This document shows positions 12,801 to 22,799 of a stretch of 64,000 nucleotides of DNA, piece by piece. The notes below the pieces were generated by a model, which saw nothing but the letters and a program-made list of their open reading frames with translations, did not search any database and was not told the DNA's origin. How positions within the stretch are numbered: position 1 is the stretch's first letter; each line of letters begins with the position of its first letter. The position numbers and the translations under genes were made by a program. The stretch comes from Liolophura sinensis (taxonomy: Eukaryota; Mollusca; Polyplacophora; Chitonida; Chitonidae), in NCBI RefSeq assembly GCF_032854445.1, contig NC_088302.1:42942645-43006644 (forward strand), written 5' to 3'.

Positions 12801-15800
12801 GGTTAACCTTCCGCTGATTTATGGTACTCTGTACGGTACTGTGTACACAACAATTAAACGTTCTGATTTGAAAGTAATGATCAGTTAGATTCATAAATAT
12901 GTTCACGCTATCAGAGAATGCTGAGCCATTATGCGGGGTTAGGCAGACATTCAAACCAATAAACACATTCTAAACGTAATACGACCATAACGTTCCGAAA
13001 GGTGTTTAACATTTCTTTCATGTTTAAGAAATAGGGTCCAATGAAACCTTTAAACACCCAGGAAGACATATATATGTCAACCAGGCCGTTAGGAATAAGT
13101 TTAGGAAAGAAGTTTTTTCTCGTCTTAAAATTGAATTGTTCTGGCCATGTATATGAACATGGTTTATATGTTGACTAAACAGTATATAAAGTACGTGTTT
13201 TTTAGTTTCCCGGAAAATTAAAAAGCATTAATGCAAAAGGGAAAAAATAGGAAAACATGAGAAACAAGGAAAAAGAAAAAGAGAAAGAATGAAGAGATAT
13301 GCGTCTAATTATATATTTGATTTTAAATATACACTCGTGTGTTTTACATTGATTTGTCACGCTGGCTGTACGATTGGGGTGATATCACTAGGATTGTAGG
13401 TTAAAGGTCTTTAAATAAAGACTTGCCGCCACCGCTTATCATAAATTTCAGCACGCCGTCCATTGAAAAGCTCGTCACGTGAGCACGGAAGTGTGCCAGA
13501 CAGATCGTTTAAAGCGAACAGCAGGTTCGCACCAATTTCTGTTTACAAGCTGGCCTGATACAAAACAAGAATACCACATTAGTATCCTTGGGAACGACCC
13601 AGAACAAAGGCGAAAAGATGAAAAGATACCAGGCTCCCAACTCATTAAAGGTTGGTCGACAACAGGAACACATAGGCACAACACAACAAGCGTTATTCTA
13701 CAGCCAAAGGAAACATAATATAATCACCTGCCTGATTATGAACAGCCTGAATGCTTTAACCGACAACGCACAGGTTTGGTGGAACAGCAGAGGGAATCTG
13801 TATAGTTTGTGCGTACTGACTTTATACATGTAACTGACCTTTACCACCAGCCCCACCCCATCCTACCACCCCAAAACAGTGGAAACAATATCCTCGGGTT
13901 CCGGAAAATACCGTTTTCTAAACACAGTAAGCTAAAGAGAGCAGAATAGAAACTGATGTGATTAGCTGCTACAAACGATATGTGTGAGACAATCTGTATC
14001 GTAGAAAAATACAATTGGCCCTAAATATCATTGGCTTTCTTAAAAAAATTGCAAGAATACTAGGAAGTAGAAAGATATATTACAAAAAGATCAGGGAACA
14101 CAGATTAATCACAAACGGAAAAATTCTATTACTATTTTACAAGACATTTTGAATACAGCCGTTATGAATGCAAGAGATGAAATTAGCACAGAGATGTACT
14201 AGATACATTCTGTGAATTATCACAGATACTGTCTTCTGATTGGAGGAGGAAACAAAACGATACGTGTGTCTATTGGTCGCTCGGTCTCTCAGTCAGATTT
14301 TTTTACATTCTTCCGGTTAATAGGGGTTGTTCACTTACAGAGGGCATCGCCACGACACAGCTGAAATATTGTAGAAGTCGTCTTAAGTCATAATCATTCC
14401 TTCATTCTTAACGAAAGGCCTGAGAGCATGGCCACATACGTCTTGCGCCTGTTCTCATAACCTCTGTGTAAATGATCATTACAGGAGACCCGAAAATAAA
14501 TACATGTATCCATAATTAATTAAAACGTGGTCTTTGCGACCTTACAGAGGACACGGAAGGTGTGGACCCGTGCCCAGAGCGTCTTCCTCGGGCTCGCAAA
14601 GGTCGCATTCAAAATGGACGCCATCAGCCACGGTACATAAACACCGATATTACACTTTGACATTTACACTATGGTTTGATGCTGACACCCTGGGTGACCA
14701 AAGAGAAACGAACCGCATATTACAGATGCATTAAAAGTATACATCATACTCCGCACAGCGCCTGCACCACTACACACTCGCTTCTATCACTGCGACTTCT
14801 GTACCAAGTTTGACAAGTTTGACCTTGGGAGACTGTGACGCAAGAATGCTTGATTAGGCTTAGTCTCGCCACTGGAGTTCTAGCGTGTAAATACTTAATC
14901 AGTATTCAGCAATAAAACGGTAAATAAAATTCAGGAGTTCGATTCTTTAAATCACTACAACTAGTAAACTTCGTACAGAAATCTTGAACAACGCCGAGAT
15001 CACTGTCATCATGGTGATGAGGCAGGAAGCGATGTCACAAACGCTTTGGTTCAACATTTGTTTCTGATAATACTTGATACAAATCCATTTTTCTTATCTA
15101 AAGTATATCGAAATCATAACATGATTCTAACTAACTCCTGATTATTGCTGACTATAGTTTCACACATGGATTTTCGTGGTGAGGCCAAGCCTACGTGCGT
15201 CACACGGGCTCCAAAGGTCAAACTTGTCTACTGGTGGTAGTGATGTGAAGCAAACATAGAGAGCGGCACATGCGCTGTAAGGAGATTTTATTTGATTAGT
15301 GTTTGTCGCCATATTTTAACACAGCTCCAAAGCCTTTAACACTAAATGCAACGGTGAGTAAAGTGTACTCAAAGTGACAATCTGTACACAGTTGCCGTCG
15401 TCATGGACGCTGGGACGGGTCCATTTCGGTAATAAAGTAAAGAGGCTGAGTTGTGCTGTCTGAACGTCTGTTTCTTTAAAATTTGACAGCTGACATTTTC
15501 CGAGGACAAAGGCAAAATAAGTTTAGATATAATTGGTCAGGCAGTTAAGTTGAGAGGAGAATTATTCACTGTCTCCGCACAACTGCAGCCACTACTCTGA
15601 ACCACGCTGATGTTAGAATACAGGAGATAATGTTCGTAACTGGCCACTGGAACGAGTTACAAACAGCTAGAAGTCGCATGAAGAACAACGCCGCTCTTTG
15701 AGCAGTGTTTTACACTCAATCGTTGTTTTCCCCCAATCGTCGGATGCCTCTGTGACAGCGTGCCTGGCCGGTGTGACCCGAGCTGAACAAGTAGGCCTGA

Positions 15801-17208
15801 GTCTGCCGAAATTGGATCTACATGGTCATGAAATTCTCGGCAACGCTACCATCTCAGGAAGCACCTTCCATTTAAGTTTCAACTGAATCTACAAGTTTCT
15901 CCACGAAATTAATCGTTCACTTCTGACAGTTTTTTTTTTATTAGTTTAACTTAAAATCATCATTCCTCTGTCGTCGCAAAACTATTATGTTCCAGTCTCG
16001 AGCTTGAACTGACATGGAGAAGCGCTGGCGGGAAATGTGCATTTATTGGTCAATAACTGTCGCGTGCCTCCCTCTGACTGGATGATGTATTTACCACCCA
16101 TTCCACTGGAATGGACTTGCCCAGAATTATAACAAAACAGCCTAGACCGTTACATATACAGTTGTTTTCGGTATTATTTTTCCCCTAATGGCTCAATTAT
16201 TTCATAATGGTATGTTAGAATAGAAATTCAGAGTTCTCAAACAGTGGACAACTCCCGCCTGCTGTGAAATATCTTGGTGATTTGAGCGTGACAAACTACG
16301 TTTTATTTCTTAACTCAAGAATGTTTCACGTATACGCCGGCAGCCAGCAATATGGTTGGAGGAAACCGGACAGAGTCCCAGGGAAACCCACAATCATCCG
16401 CAGGTTGCTGGAAGACCTTCCCATGTACGACCGGAGAGGAAGCCGGCAAGAGCTGGATTTGAACTTACCGCATTGATGAGGGACTCTTGGTTCGCTAACC
16501 ACCTCGACCATAGAGGTCGCCAGTATGAGTACATACTAATAGAAGACTTACCAATTTAGATTTCACCTCCTGGGTGACGGAGCCGAAGCGCAATCGGGAC
16601 TTGCACACGCTTTTCTTTGAAATCTGGTTCATGGTTGACGAAGAGCTCGTCGTCAGTCCCGAAGACGGCGCTGTTTGTGGGCCGCCAGATTCCAATGTCG
16701 CGGACCGGGGCCCACTGGGCTCGGACCCTGGAGTAATGCTGAGGTTCACCCCAAACACCTCCAAACGGGTGCTCCTGTTGCTAGTTTGAGCGTTCTCCCA
16801 TCGGTCATCAGGGGAGGATTGCCGTGCTTCGGAGGAGCCGACTTTCAGAATCATGGCGCTATCATCTTCGGTCGCCGACAATTCTCGCTTTCTCTTCTCC
16901 TCCCGCATTTGCTGGAGTTCCTCATCTGTAGGGTATATCTCCCGGTATCGCTGGCACAGGAAGGCCATGTTACCTGTTGGTTTGCCGTCATCGTCATCTT
17001 GGTCTTTTGATGTCGTTTTCGGCTCTTTGGAGACAATTACTCTCTGGATAGTCTGAAAGTTGCTAGTGCCAGTGTAGTTCTCTGGACGCGAGAAGTAATC
17101 CAAATCGCTCTCTGGAGTTTCATCCTTTGTCGGAGAGTCACCCTGTGTCGAAGAGATATCCTTTGTCAGGGACTCGTCTATTATCGGCGACTGGGTCTCG
17201 GAATCCAT
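3812..17208 (-). CDS. CNBD2: Cyclic nucleotide-binding domain protein, CNBD2-like (3' end outside window)
   Basis: Coding exons, in transcript order, are 17208-16552, 11050-10977, 10536-10416, 9192-9118, 8055-7967, 7168-7095, 6940-6852, 4839-4688 and 3889-3812. All junction phases agree and no internal stop occurs. The first exon encodes a 219-residue polar, probably disordered N-terminus. It is followed by a basic segment (RERFRHAAHLV) and then a cNMP-binding fold: a beta-roll part (KIIRQGHLAENFYFILSG), a phosphate-binding cassette with the FGELALL and RRTATV motifs, and then IGRDDFFDIFM and DHIKFV, which I associate with CNBD2. The conserved Glu and Arg of the cassette are present, so cAMP/cGMP binding is plausible. 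CNBD2 in mammals is a sperm/testis protein, and a similar role here is only inferred. The last exon ends in phase 2 and no continuation is visible in 1-3811. A generic CNB-domain paralogue is the alternative. Confidence 0.85.
4688..4839 (-). CDS. CNBD2: CNBD2-like exon, phosphate-binding cassette
   Basis: 152 bp, phases 0 to 2, acceptor TTCACCCAG, donor GTAAGG. It encodes ELALLHHSRRTATV (cassette, with the binding Glu and Arg) and LLTIGRDDFFDIFM, ending DHIKFV. Confidence 0.92.
5470..5698 (+). mobile_element. tRNA-derived SINE, family A, sense orientation
   Basis: Head with B-box-like GAGTTCAAGTCC, middle GGTTTCTGCCCAG, core AAATATTCTTGAGTACGGCG and tail AATCAAATAAATAAATAAG. This copy shows the family's 5' to 3' order clearly. 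Confidence 0.8.
6012..6866 (-). repeat. Tandem array carrying exon end plus 5' splice site, CNBD2-like intron (~20 copies, 40 bp)
   Basis: The unit on the minus strand is about 14 bp of the exon end (GCATGAGTTTTGGG), the donor GTAAGG, and CAATGTGGACATTAAGG. The first copy is the real exon 6940-6852 and its intron start. Copies at about 6685-6800 keep strong donors, such as TTTTAG|GTAAGG near 6727. Those farther away have lost the GT. Reading through the first donor meets TAA after six codons. Confidence 0.9.
6852..6940 (-). CDS. CNBD2: CNBD2-like exon, beta-roll; source of the intronic donor repeat
   Basis: 89 bp, phases 1 to 0, acceptor TTTTTTAG, donor GGG|GTAAGG. It encodes VVTILVKDPNTGESVTRTAT and then IMRRGMSFG. 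Its last ~14 bp and its donor recur in the tandem array downstream. Confidence 0.9.
7095..7168 (-). CDS. CNBD2: CNBD2-like exon, beta-roll
   Basis: 74 bp, phases 2 to 1, acceptor TTTGTAG, donor GTGAGT. It encodes VTPKRKIIRQGHLAENFYFI and then LSGQ, the canonical 'RxGxxAxxFYxIxxG' of cyclic-nucleotide-binding domains. Confidence 0.9.
7967..8055 (-). CDS. CNBD2: CNBD2-like exon, start of the cNMP-binding fold
   Basis: 89 bp, phases 0 to 2, acceptor CCATTGCAG, donor GTAAGT. It encodes AMYGLRSLRSFAEYPLHMQE and then KLCKVAWFA, which matches the helix before the beta-roll (LRxLxSFxxY...LxKVxxF). Confidence 0.85.
8160..8290. repeat. Dispersed repeat (also at 18,195-18,312)
   Basis: Shares TAGTCACACG, ATGAAAT, CTTGTCAA, TAGGGTTTT and ACTGTTCATGTAAATG-like segments in the same order with 18,195-18,312. 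The terminal motif TTTAACTGTTCATGTAATGA also occurs at 44,812. The class is unknown. Confidence 0.55.
9068..9100 (-). promoter_or_regulatory. G-tract cluster just inside an intron of the CNBD2-like gene
   Basis: On the transcribed strand three runs of five G and one of four lie within ~35 nt, starting about 20 nt after the donor at 9117. G runs near 5' splice sites are known intronic splicing enhancers and can form G-quadruplexes. The effect here is inferred. Confidence 0.4.
9118..9192 (-). CDS. CNBD2: CNBD2-like exon
   Basis: 75 bp, phase 0 to 0, between acceptor CTTTATAG and donor ACG|GTAGGT. It encodes INLSSEVKNILSLPSEARTP and then EQIQT. A run of G tracts starts about 20 nt inside the following intron. 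Confidence 0.8.
9290..9558 (-). mobile_element. tRNA-derived SINE, family B
   Basis: Similar order to 880-1,210: CCACCTTTGGCAAG, ATATTGGCAGAAG, CCTGTCCAAGGA, and the tRNA-like end AACCACTCGGCCACGACCGC. Confidence 0.6.
9917..9955. repeat. Poly-C and (CA)n tract
   Basis: About 17 C followed by a short CA repeat. Simple sequence in a CNBD2-like intron. Confidence 0.9.
10090..10210 (+). mobile_element. SINE fragment, family A
   Basis: AATATTTTTGAGTACTTTTT, AAACAACAATCA and a tail of CACAAATAAACC match the 3' half of the family. The head is missing or decayed. Confidence 0.45.
10416..10536 (-). CDS. CNBD2: CNBD2-like exon
   Basis: 121 bp between acceptor TTATGCAG and donor GAG|GTAAGT, phases 2 to 0. 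It encodes DKSGDDSAPTFAAIAKEYSY and then ENLKNSGLSFDPTYFKAKVE. Confidence 0.8.
10566..10788 (-). mobile_element. tRNA-derived SINE, family A
   Basis: Well-preserved core TTTTACGCCGTACTCAAGAA, GCATTATGGTGGGAGGAAAC and head CACGCTAACCACCTCGGCCA. It sits in the intron that has the predicted GC donor. Confidence 0.85.
10977..11050 (-). CDS. CNBD2: CNBD2-like exon with predicted GC donor
   Basis: The acceptor TGTTCTAG is followed by 74 bp encoding ARERFRHAAHLVRIACRLVA and LMQ. The only donor that keeps the frame with the next exon is AA|GCAAGT, a GC-type 5' splice site (phase 2). The nearby GT (CAA|GTATCT) would end in phase 0 and run into a stop in the following exon. Confidence 0.75.
11176..11390 (-). 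mobile_element. SINE, family A, degenerate
   Basis: TTATTTATTTAGTTGCTTG followed by TTCAAGAATTTCTTACTTAT and AAGAAACCTGCGC. The rest of the element is diverged. Confidence 0.5.
12163..12588 (-). CDS. Candidate alternative or additional N-terminal exon of the CNBD2-like gene
   Basis: A 142-codon open stretch (MEPNDSVLQQQDS... ending ERQAK) ends at a phase-0 donor GTAAAG, the same phase that the next exon at 11050 requires. It could be an alternative first exon starting at ATG 12588. It could also be an internal exon with a phase-0 acceptor TTTTCTAAAG just upstream, after position 12600. The composition is basic (KSKSQLKEKLIRGS, VHRRWRN). A TATA-like TTTTTATACCC lies about 150 bp upstream on the minus strand. 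I recognise no domain. Confidence 0.45.
16290..16515 (-). mobile_element. tRNA-derived SINE, family A, next to the first coding exon of the CNBD2-like gene
   Basis: ACTCAAGAATGTTTCACGTA, GGTTGGAGGAAACCGGACAG and the head TTCGCTAACCACCTCGACCA. The head ends about 35 bp from the donor of exon 17208-16552. Confidence 0.8.
16552..17208 (-). CDS. CNBD2: CNBD2-like, first coding exon
   Basis: 219 codons from ATG at 17208 (protein starts MDSETQSPIIDE) to the donor G|GTAAGT at 16551, phase 0. It is rich in S, T, D and E and contains an acidic DQDDDDG run and the segment RYREIYPTDEELQQMREEKR. The open frame continues 5' of the ATG without another ATG. No 5' UTR exon was identified. Confidence 0.7.
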
Positions 17209-18194
17209 CTTGAGACCCTTTTTCAAAGTTTTATAGAAATTTAACTCAAAAATTTAGATTATCTTTCCTCTTTCGGAATATTTAACCGTAGTAGGCTCCC
17301 TGCACCTCCTTGTTGAGATCGAACCCTACAATAGATAAACCAAGTTTTTGAGAGTATAGTAATGCAAAGGTGATGACTTCTGGGGTTTGTTTTGTCAGTT
17401 AGGTTATTCATTATGCAAGACTCAGTTTTATGAGTTTTATACTATAACACAGAGCGATCTGGGTATAGACTTACATTACAATGTAACCGCTCGATTGACC
17501 GTGCCGCAAATACTTTGGCTATTATATACATAATATACACGTATATAGATAAGTTCCGGGCAAGCCATAGTGACATAATATAGAAGACAACAGCAAGAAG
17601 ATTAAAGGTGGAGAAAACATAAAAAATACATAAAATTCCGATGAAAGAGTGCGAAAAATTAGTTCTAAATACGGTCTGCATTATTTTTTCGATTTTCGGA
17701 CAGAGAACAAAACACTTGGAAATAATTTGTGTGTGGTGGGAATTTGGGGCCACCTCTTGGTATATATGGTACACCCATTTGCATAATAATGTAATAAATG
17801 AAATGTAACACATGTTTAAATAAATATATTTTCACTAGAATTTGGTCTCTTCGGATAACAAAGGTGTTCAACCTGGAATTTATATTCTAATATATTGATA
17901 AATATTATTGTAATTCAGATTAAAAGCATGTGTTTGGATACAAACAACAAATTTACATTAAAATAAATTTATTAGACATGCATCACATCGCTATTTAGAA
18001 CATTATTAGGCAAAGACGATATACATGTATAGAAAACTTGGTCCCAAGTACCCACCATACCGGTACAGGTGTATTTTCAAATGCTCTTTTCTCTTGAAAT
18101 AAAAAATCGAAAAAATATCAAAGATCATATTTTCACGCTTTTTGATCTGATTTTGGCACCATTATGTTATGTTTTCTTCCATGAAAATAGAGTA

Positions 18195-18312
18195 TGCAGC
18201 GACAACAGTGTGGTTGTTGACATATAGTCACACGTAACTCATGAAATCAGATGCCTTGTCAATTTGCCTATGTAACTCATTAGGGTTTTGCTCTAACTGT
18301 TCATGTAAATGA
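18195..18312. repeat. Dispersed repeat, second copy
   Basis: Homologous to 8,160-8,290, ending TCTAACTGTTCATGTAAATG. It is followed by a poly-C tract at 18,338-18,366. Confidence 0.55.
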
Positions 18313-20239
18313 TGACATATAGTAAGCAGCTTCACACCTCCTCCCCCCCCCCCCCCCACCCCCCCCTCCTCTCCTTCGCACTATGGTCAGAATGCGTTCA
18401 AGTTTTCCTGCTAATAGTATTTGTTGATGTATGGTTGAAAAATTGCCGTGATAAATCTACGCAACCGGGTCTTTTCTTAAAGAAAGAAAAATGTAGTTAA
18501 TACAATATAATATAAGCAGCTTTTAAATAATCCCAAGAGCTTACGATAAGAAGTGTAGAAATGACAACAAAGGCTATAAGGCTAAGGTCTACACAAAATT
18601 TCCATTTCTCGTAAATCGCAGAAAGGGATTCTAACCGCATCAGTGTTGGTGAAAAACAAAACATGAGTCCTTCCAAATAACTGTATGTATGAAACAAAAT
18701 ACTTACCACGTTGGTTGGGAGTCCTTGTTACACCTCCTCTACACAGAGAAAAAAACAGAAGTCAGCGGCGTCAACGTGGGCAAGCAATGGCGTGAATAGC
18801 TTGAAAGATGTCCTGACGTTGCTATAGGGATTCTTCTTACGTCACTATCGCAATAACGTTGAACTGCATTACAATGGCAGAAGACGCAACATTCAATGAC
18901 GTCACAAAGAGCGATCATTATAGCGGCACTATCTGTGTTTCCGTATCCTGCATTTTTACCAACGAACAACATGGACGATTTTCTTTAACCTGAATGTGAT
19001 TACGTCCAATATGAAACCAAAAAATTCTTGTTGGCAACTTTCAGGGAACTTACATGTAGGTTGATTCATTTGCAGACGAGTTGGTTTATTAATCCTGGTG
19101 ATGGCGATCCTCGGTGCTTCTTCATTGCCTTCAATCTGAAGTTCTCATTCGCATGTCTTGTTGGCCTGAACGTTTATCTTAGTACTACTAAACCGTAATC
19201 TTCAAAAATACGCGTACTGCTGCATATTGACACCACGGGCAGTGTGTTGTCTCATCGTCGAAGGTCGTTTTTACTGTAAACTTTGGTTTCTTGTCGCAAC
19301 TATTTTAAGGATTCAACAGATGCAGTCAGCTTGCTCCCAGTGATGTTTGTCCGCCATCCGTGAGTCCTTACGGTGATGAACGGTAACCTCGCGACACTGC
19401 ATATGTATTCAATCCATCCACAGTCAGTTTAGGGCAAGTGTTCCAGTAAGATTGACTATTGCTATGGCATTTCACTTTTAAGGACGGCAGTATTTTGCGT
19501 CAATTCTGAGCTTCCACATGTCAATATTATTGACTGATAAAGAATACCTCGGTATATATTCCATAAATTAATTGCTTATTTTCGCCTATAGGCATATAGC
19601 TGTTAACTGGGACAGTAACGCGGAAGGGTGTGTTTCCTCTGTAATACAGTCCCGACTCCCAATATTATAATGCTGATAAAAGATGTAGGGCTAATGAGAA
19701 CGTCCAACGCTCCAGTGAAATAGATTTCTTGTATGGTTTACAAGTGGCAGGTGTGCACGATAATACTGATTGTTTTAGGTTTGCCTAAATCCGATTTTAA
19801 AGTTATTCTTGGCAGTGTTTCTCCCTGCCTTGCCAAGCTGGCGAGGCTCACTGAGGTGTGACGGGAGTGTGTACTACGGCGACTGATGTGGACTACTGTC
19901 GGCTGCCGGTAATACCCCACCCTCCACAGAGAATTTACTAATTAAGACAACAGCCCTCGCAGGGTATCATGCCTTACATTGCGAGAAGGTACGGTAGTTC
20001 GTATCAGTCAGAATGATATAGGACTGACAGGGCGACACCATTTTCTCGCTCTCTGTCCGGGACAACTCCAATACTCTCATGCTTCGTTACTCCGCAGTCA
20101 TGGTGCCTTCATGGTTGGCACTTTATAGGATAGGCGTTCTGCCAACTGCGACGTACGAAGTACTAGCTGACACGGTGTCTGTGATGTGTCTGGGAGGTGG
20201 CGGGTCTAGCGCTTTGATATAAGGTAACGACAAACAGGG

Positions 20240-20306
20240 ACCGGTTGTTCAAAAGTGGACTGGCGAATACCGCCATTAACTTTTAATCCGCTTCTGAACA
20301 ACCGGC
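20240..20306. repeat. Small palindromic MITE-like repeat
   Basis: ACCGGTTGTTCAAAAG at 20240 and CTTCTGAACAACCGGC ending at 20306 form an inverted pair around a ~35-bp centre. A lone half (GGCCGGTTGTTCAG) occurs near 56,040. Confidence 0.6.
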
Positions 20307-21645
20307 TTCAGATACCTGTGTTACGACCTACCTGCTGCAAGGAAATACTCTCACAAAATGACAAGCTGCACTTTGTGTATCAGTGAACGGTTGTAAGAGG
20401 CAGGGATTGACTCAGTCTTAGAATGCCAAGTACAAAAAAATAATAAGTAAATAAATAAATAAATTTATAAACAGTTCCACCATGTAGAAGGGCTAAGTAC
20501 ACGTGTGTAACTTCATGCCTGTATTTCGGCGCACAATGTAGTATAGGCCTTCAAGTCCTGCGTTTGACGCAGTCAACATTCGGACTCTTCGATGAGTATG
20601 TGAAGTGGCCAGCGAATAATCACCTATTAAATCTGCCTTCCGTTTCACTTTTGAGGCCACTTTTATCACTGCAACATGTAGTGAGGGTGAACTGAAAGTT
20701 GGGGGTGACAGCCAAAAGTACATGTAGTCTCATACTCAGTACTAGAATTTTACATGAGGTGTATGTTTCTTTTTAGTTTACTGCAATGAAAATACTAAGA
20801 AACTTTGCAAACGTCAAATGCAGTATTATAATTTTTTTTGGACAGAAATCCGTTAATAACAAAGTAACAAGATTTTATAACCTTTAGTGATTTTACTAGA
20901 TACATTGATACTGTGACCGCCAGGCATTTAGAGGCCATAGGGGAGTCTCCATGTTAGATTAACAGCGCTTTGATGATGAGATATTTTCACTGAGAGGTCG
21001 CCACCCCTCTCATATTTTCCATAGACTTGATGAAACTTGAACTTACCATCCAGATGAAGCATACGCTGGTCAAGAGAGGATTTTACAAGTTTCAAATAAG
21101 ATGTTTATTTTTATGGCGAACACTTCGTTAAATATGTTAACCGATTATTAGTTGCCCTAATTTTATTTGGTTTAACCACCAGGCGAACCAGTCACCATAA
21201 TGTAGCAAGCCGGAGATTTTATACCGAGCGGTGTCGGAGTGCAATCGGTGCTGATTACTGTAATATGTTATGGATGTTTGTCCAAATTCGAGGAAATCAT
21301 GGCTTGGAATCTGATGAACAATACCGATGTCACGAGTTCATGTCCTTTCTTGGGACTCTTGATGTGGCCAGAGCCGTAAGGTGTTGAGGACTTCTGCTGA
21401 TCAAGTCCCGCGAATTTAAGCTTTAATTGCCACTGTGAAAATTAATACCTGGTTATATGTACCCGTAGGGCTGTCGATCTTGGGGAAAGTTGCTTAAAAT
21501 ATATTATCAGCAAAATATATACTAGCTGTGAATTTCCATAATATTTTAATAATGCTTTTTGTTATGAACTTGTTATCTGGTAATAATGGCTAAAGCCAGT
21601 AACTGTAGGGATCATTCTGCATGCCAATCCAGGACTAAAGTCCCG

Positions 21646-22415
21646 CGGACAGAAACCCCGCGGACATAATGTACCACTATACGCAATTGGTTTGGCCGAG
21701 ATATTCCAGCATGACATACAGGTTATAGCTTACTACCATTCACAGAATCACCTTGCGGTTGCCGTAAAGAAAAAACTCCCAGAAAAAGCGGTGTGGGGGT
21801 TATTCTCTTTCAGAAAACGGAAAAACAGAAAAATCTCCCAGATAAGAGATCGGGTGGGAGTTTTTCTTTTTTTTTTAATGAGGCAAAAAAAAAAAAAGAA
21901 ATCCCCAGAAAAAGATCTCGGGCTCTGATATAATAAGCCAATTCGGATTGCCACTCTAAATCGCGATACCTGCGGGCAAGTGGTTGGCTGGTTATTTGGA
22001 GACCCGAGATAATCATCCAATGATAGTGTCACATACAGGAGTGTTTCAACAATACTATCTCTTAATTATCATCTCTGGGCCTCGAGATCTTTTCTGTGAG
22101 TTTTCCTTTTCTTCTTATTTAAAACAAAAATACGCCCACCCGATATAATTCATAGTATTATAGTTCAAAGGAAAATGTTTGAATACTCTTAAAAAGAATA
22201 AAAAATATATTTTTATAGGTTACCGTGTATTTTTTTCTATATTATATGCCATACCTGGATGTACATGATAAATAAAAGGAATCAGTGATCTTAACGTTGT
22301 ACTGGAAACTTTCTATTTTGAACAAGCAAACAATCGTTGTCATTTACCATATACACTTAATACTGATCGACGGGCTTATGCCCGCCGGGTGTTTTGTCCG
22401 CGGGGCTTCTGTCCG
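21646..22415. mobile_element. Element with GC-rich 21-bp inverted repeats
   Basis: CGGACAGAAACCCCGCGGAC at 21646 and its complement with one mismatch at 22395-22415 bound ~770 bp. Between them are A-rich and T-rich tracts and further inverted segments around AGATCTCGGG (about 21,915 and 22,085). The motif CCCGCGGAC is repeated within each end. True element ends and class are uncertain. Confidence 0.6.
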
Positions 22416-22479
22416 TACCTTGATTTTCGATATACCCATACACGCTTTGCATATTTTGTCAAAATACTTCACTTTAACT

Positions 22480-22793
22480 CAGTGAGTGAGTGAATGCTTG
22501 GCGATTAAAGTCGTACTTAACCCTTTTTCAGGTCGGATTTCCGCCGTTCTTTTATCTAGTGCTGCTTCATCTTTTATTTAGTGCTGCTTCATCTTACTTA
22601 CCGAAGGCAAGTAAAATGCCCCACCCGAGCCATTATACTGATACCGGTTAACCAGTCGTACTATGCCCTTCATGCTGAACGACAAGCGAGGAAGTTACAA
22701 CTTCCTCTTTTAAGGTCTTAGGTGTGACCCAGGATTAATCCTGTATCTACCGCTCATGAAGCGGACGCTCTACTAACTGTGCTATCAGGGCCG
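22480..22793 (-). mobile_element. tRNA-derived SINE, family C
   Basis: Minus strand: tRNA-like head (GATAGCACAGTTAGTAGAGC, stem-loop GTCCGCTTCATGAGCGG), then CACACCTAAGACCTTAAAAG, GAGGAAGTTGTAACTTCCTC and a body ending in CACTCACTCACTG. From memory this body is common in bivalve genomes, which supports the mollusc assignment. The acceptor stem does not pair, so it is not a working tRNA. Confidence 0.75.
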
Positions 22794-22799
22794 GTTCGG

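Larger units (their letters stand above)
17281..21640. other. Intergenic and 5' flank of the CNBD2-like gene; no gene recognised
   Basis: The region contains the dispersed repeat at 18,195, a poly-C tract (18,338-18,366), and the palindromic repeat at 20,240. The short open frames show no family features and are not flanked by convincing splice sites. The promoter of the CNBD2-like gene should lie near the start of this stretch but was not identified. Confidence 0.5.

Noticed and set aside
13475-13833. Overlapping open frames on both strands
   Set aside because: No domain, no convincing acceptor or donor, low similarity to anything I know; treated as intron of the CNBD2-like gene.
16574-17056. 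Plus-strand frames over the CNBD2-like first exon
   Set aside because: Antisense shadows of the 219-codon exon, which has a start, a donor and correct phase.
21692-22032. Lys-rich and Phe-rich frames on both strands
   Set aside because: They arise from A and T runs inside the TIR element.
22718-22793. Intact tRNA gene on the minus strand
   Set aside because: The A-box and anticodon-like stem are present but the acceptor and T arms do not pair; the sequence continues into a SINE body.
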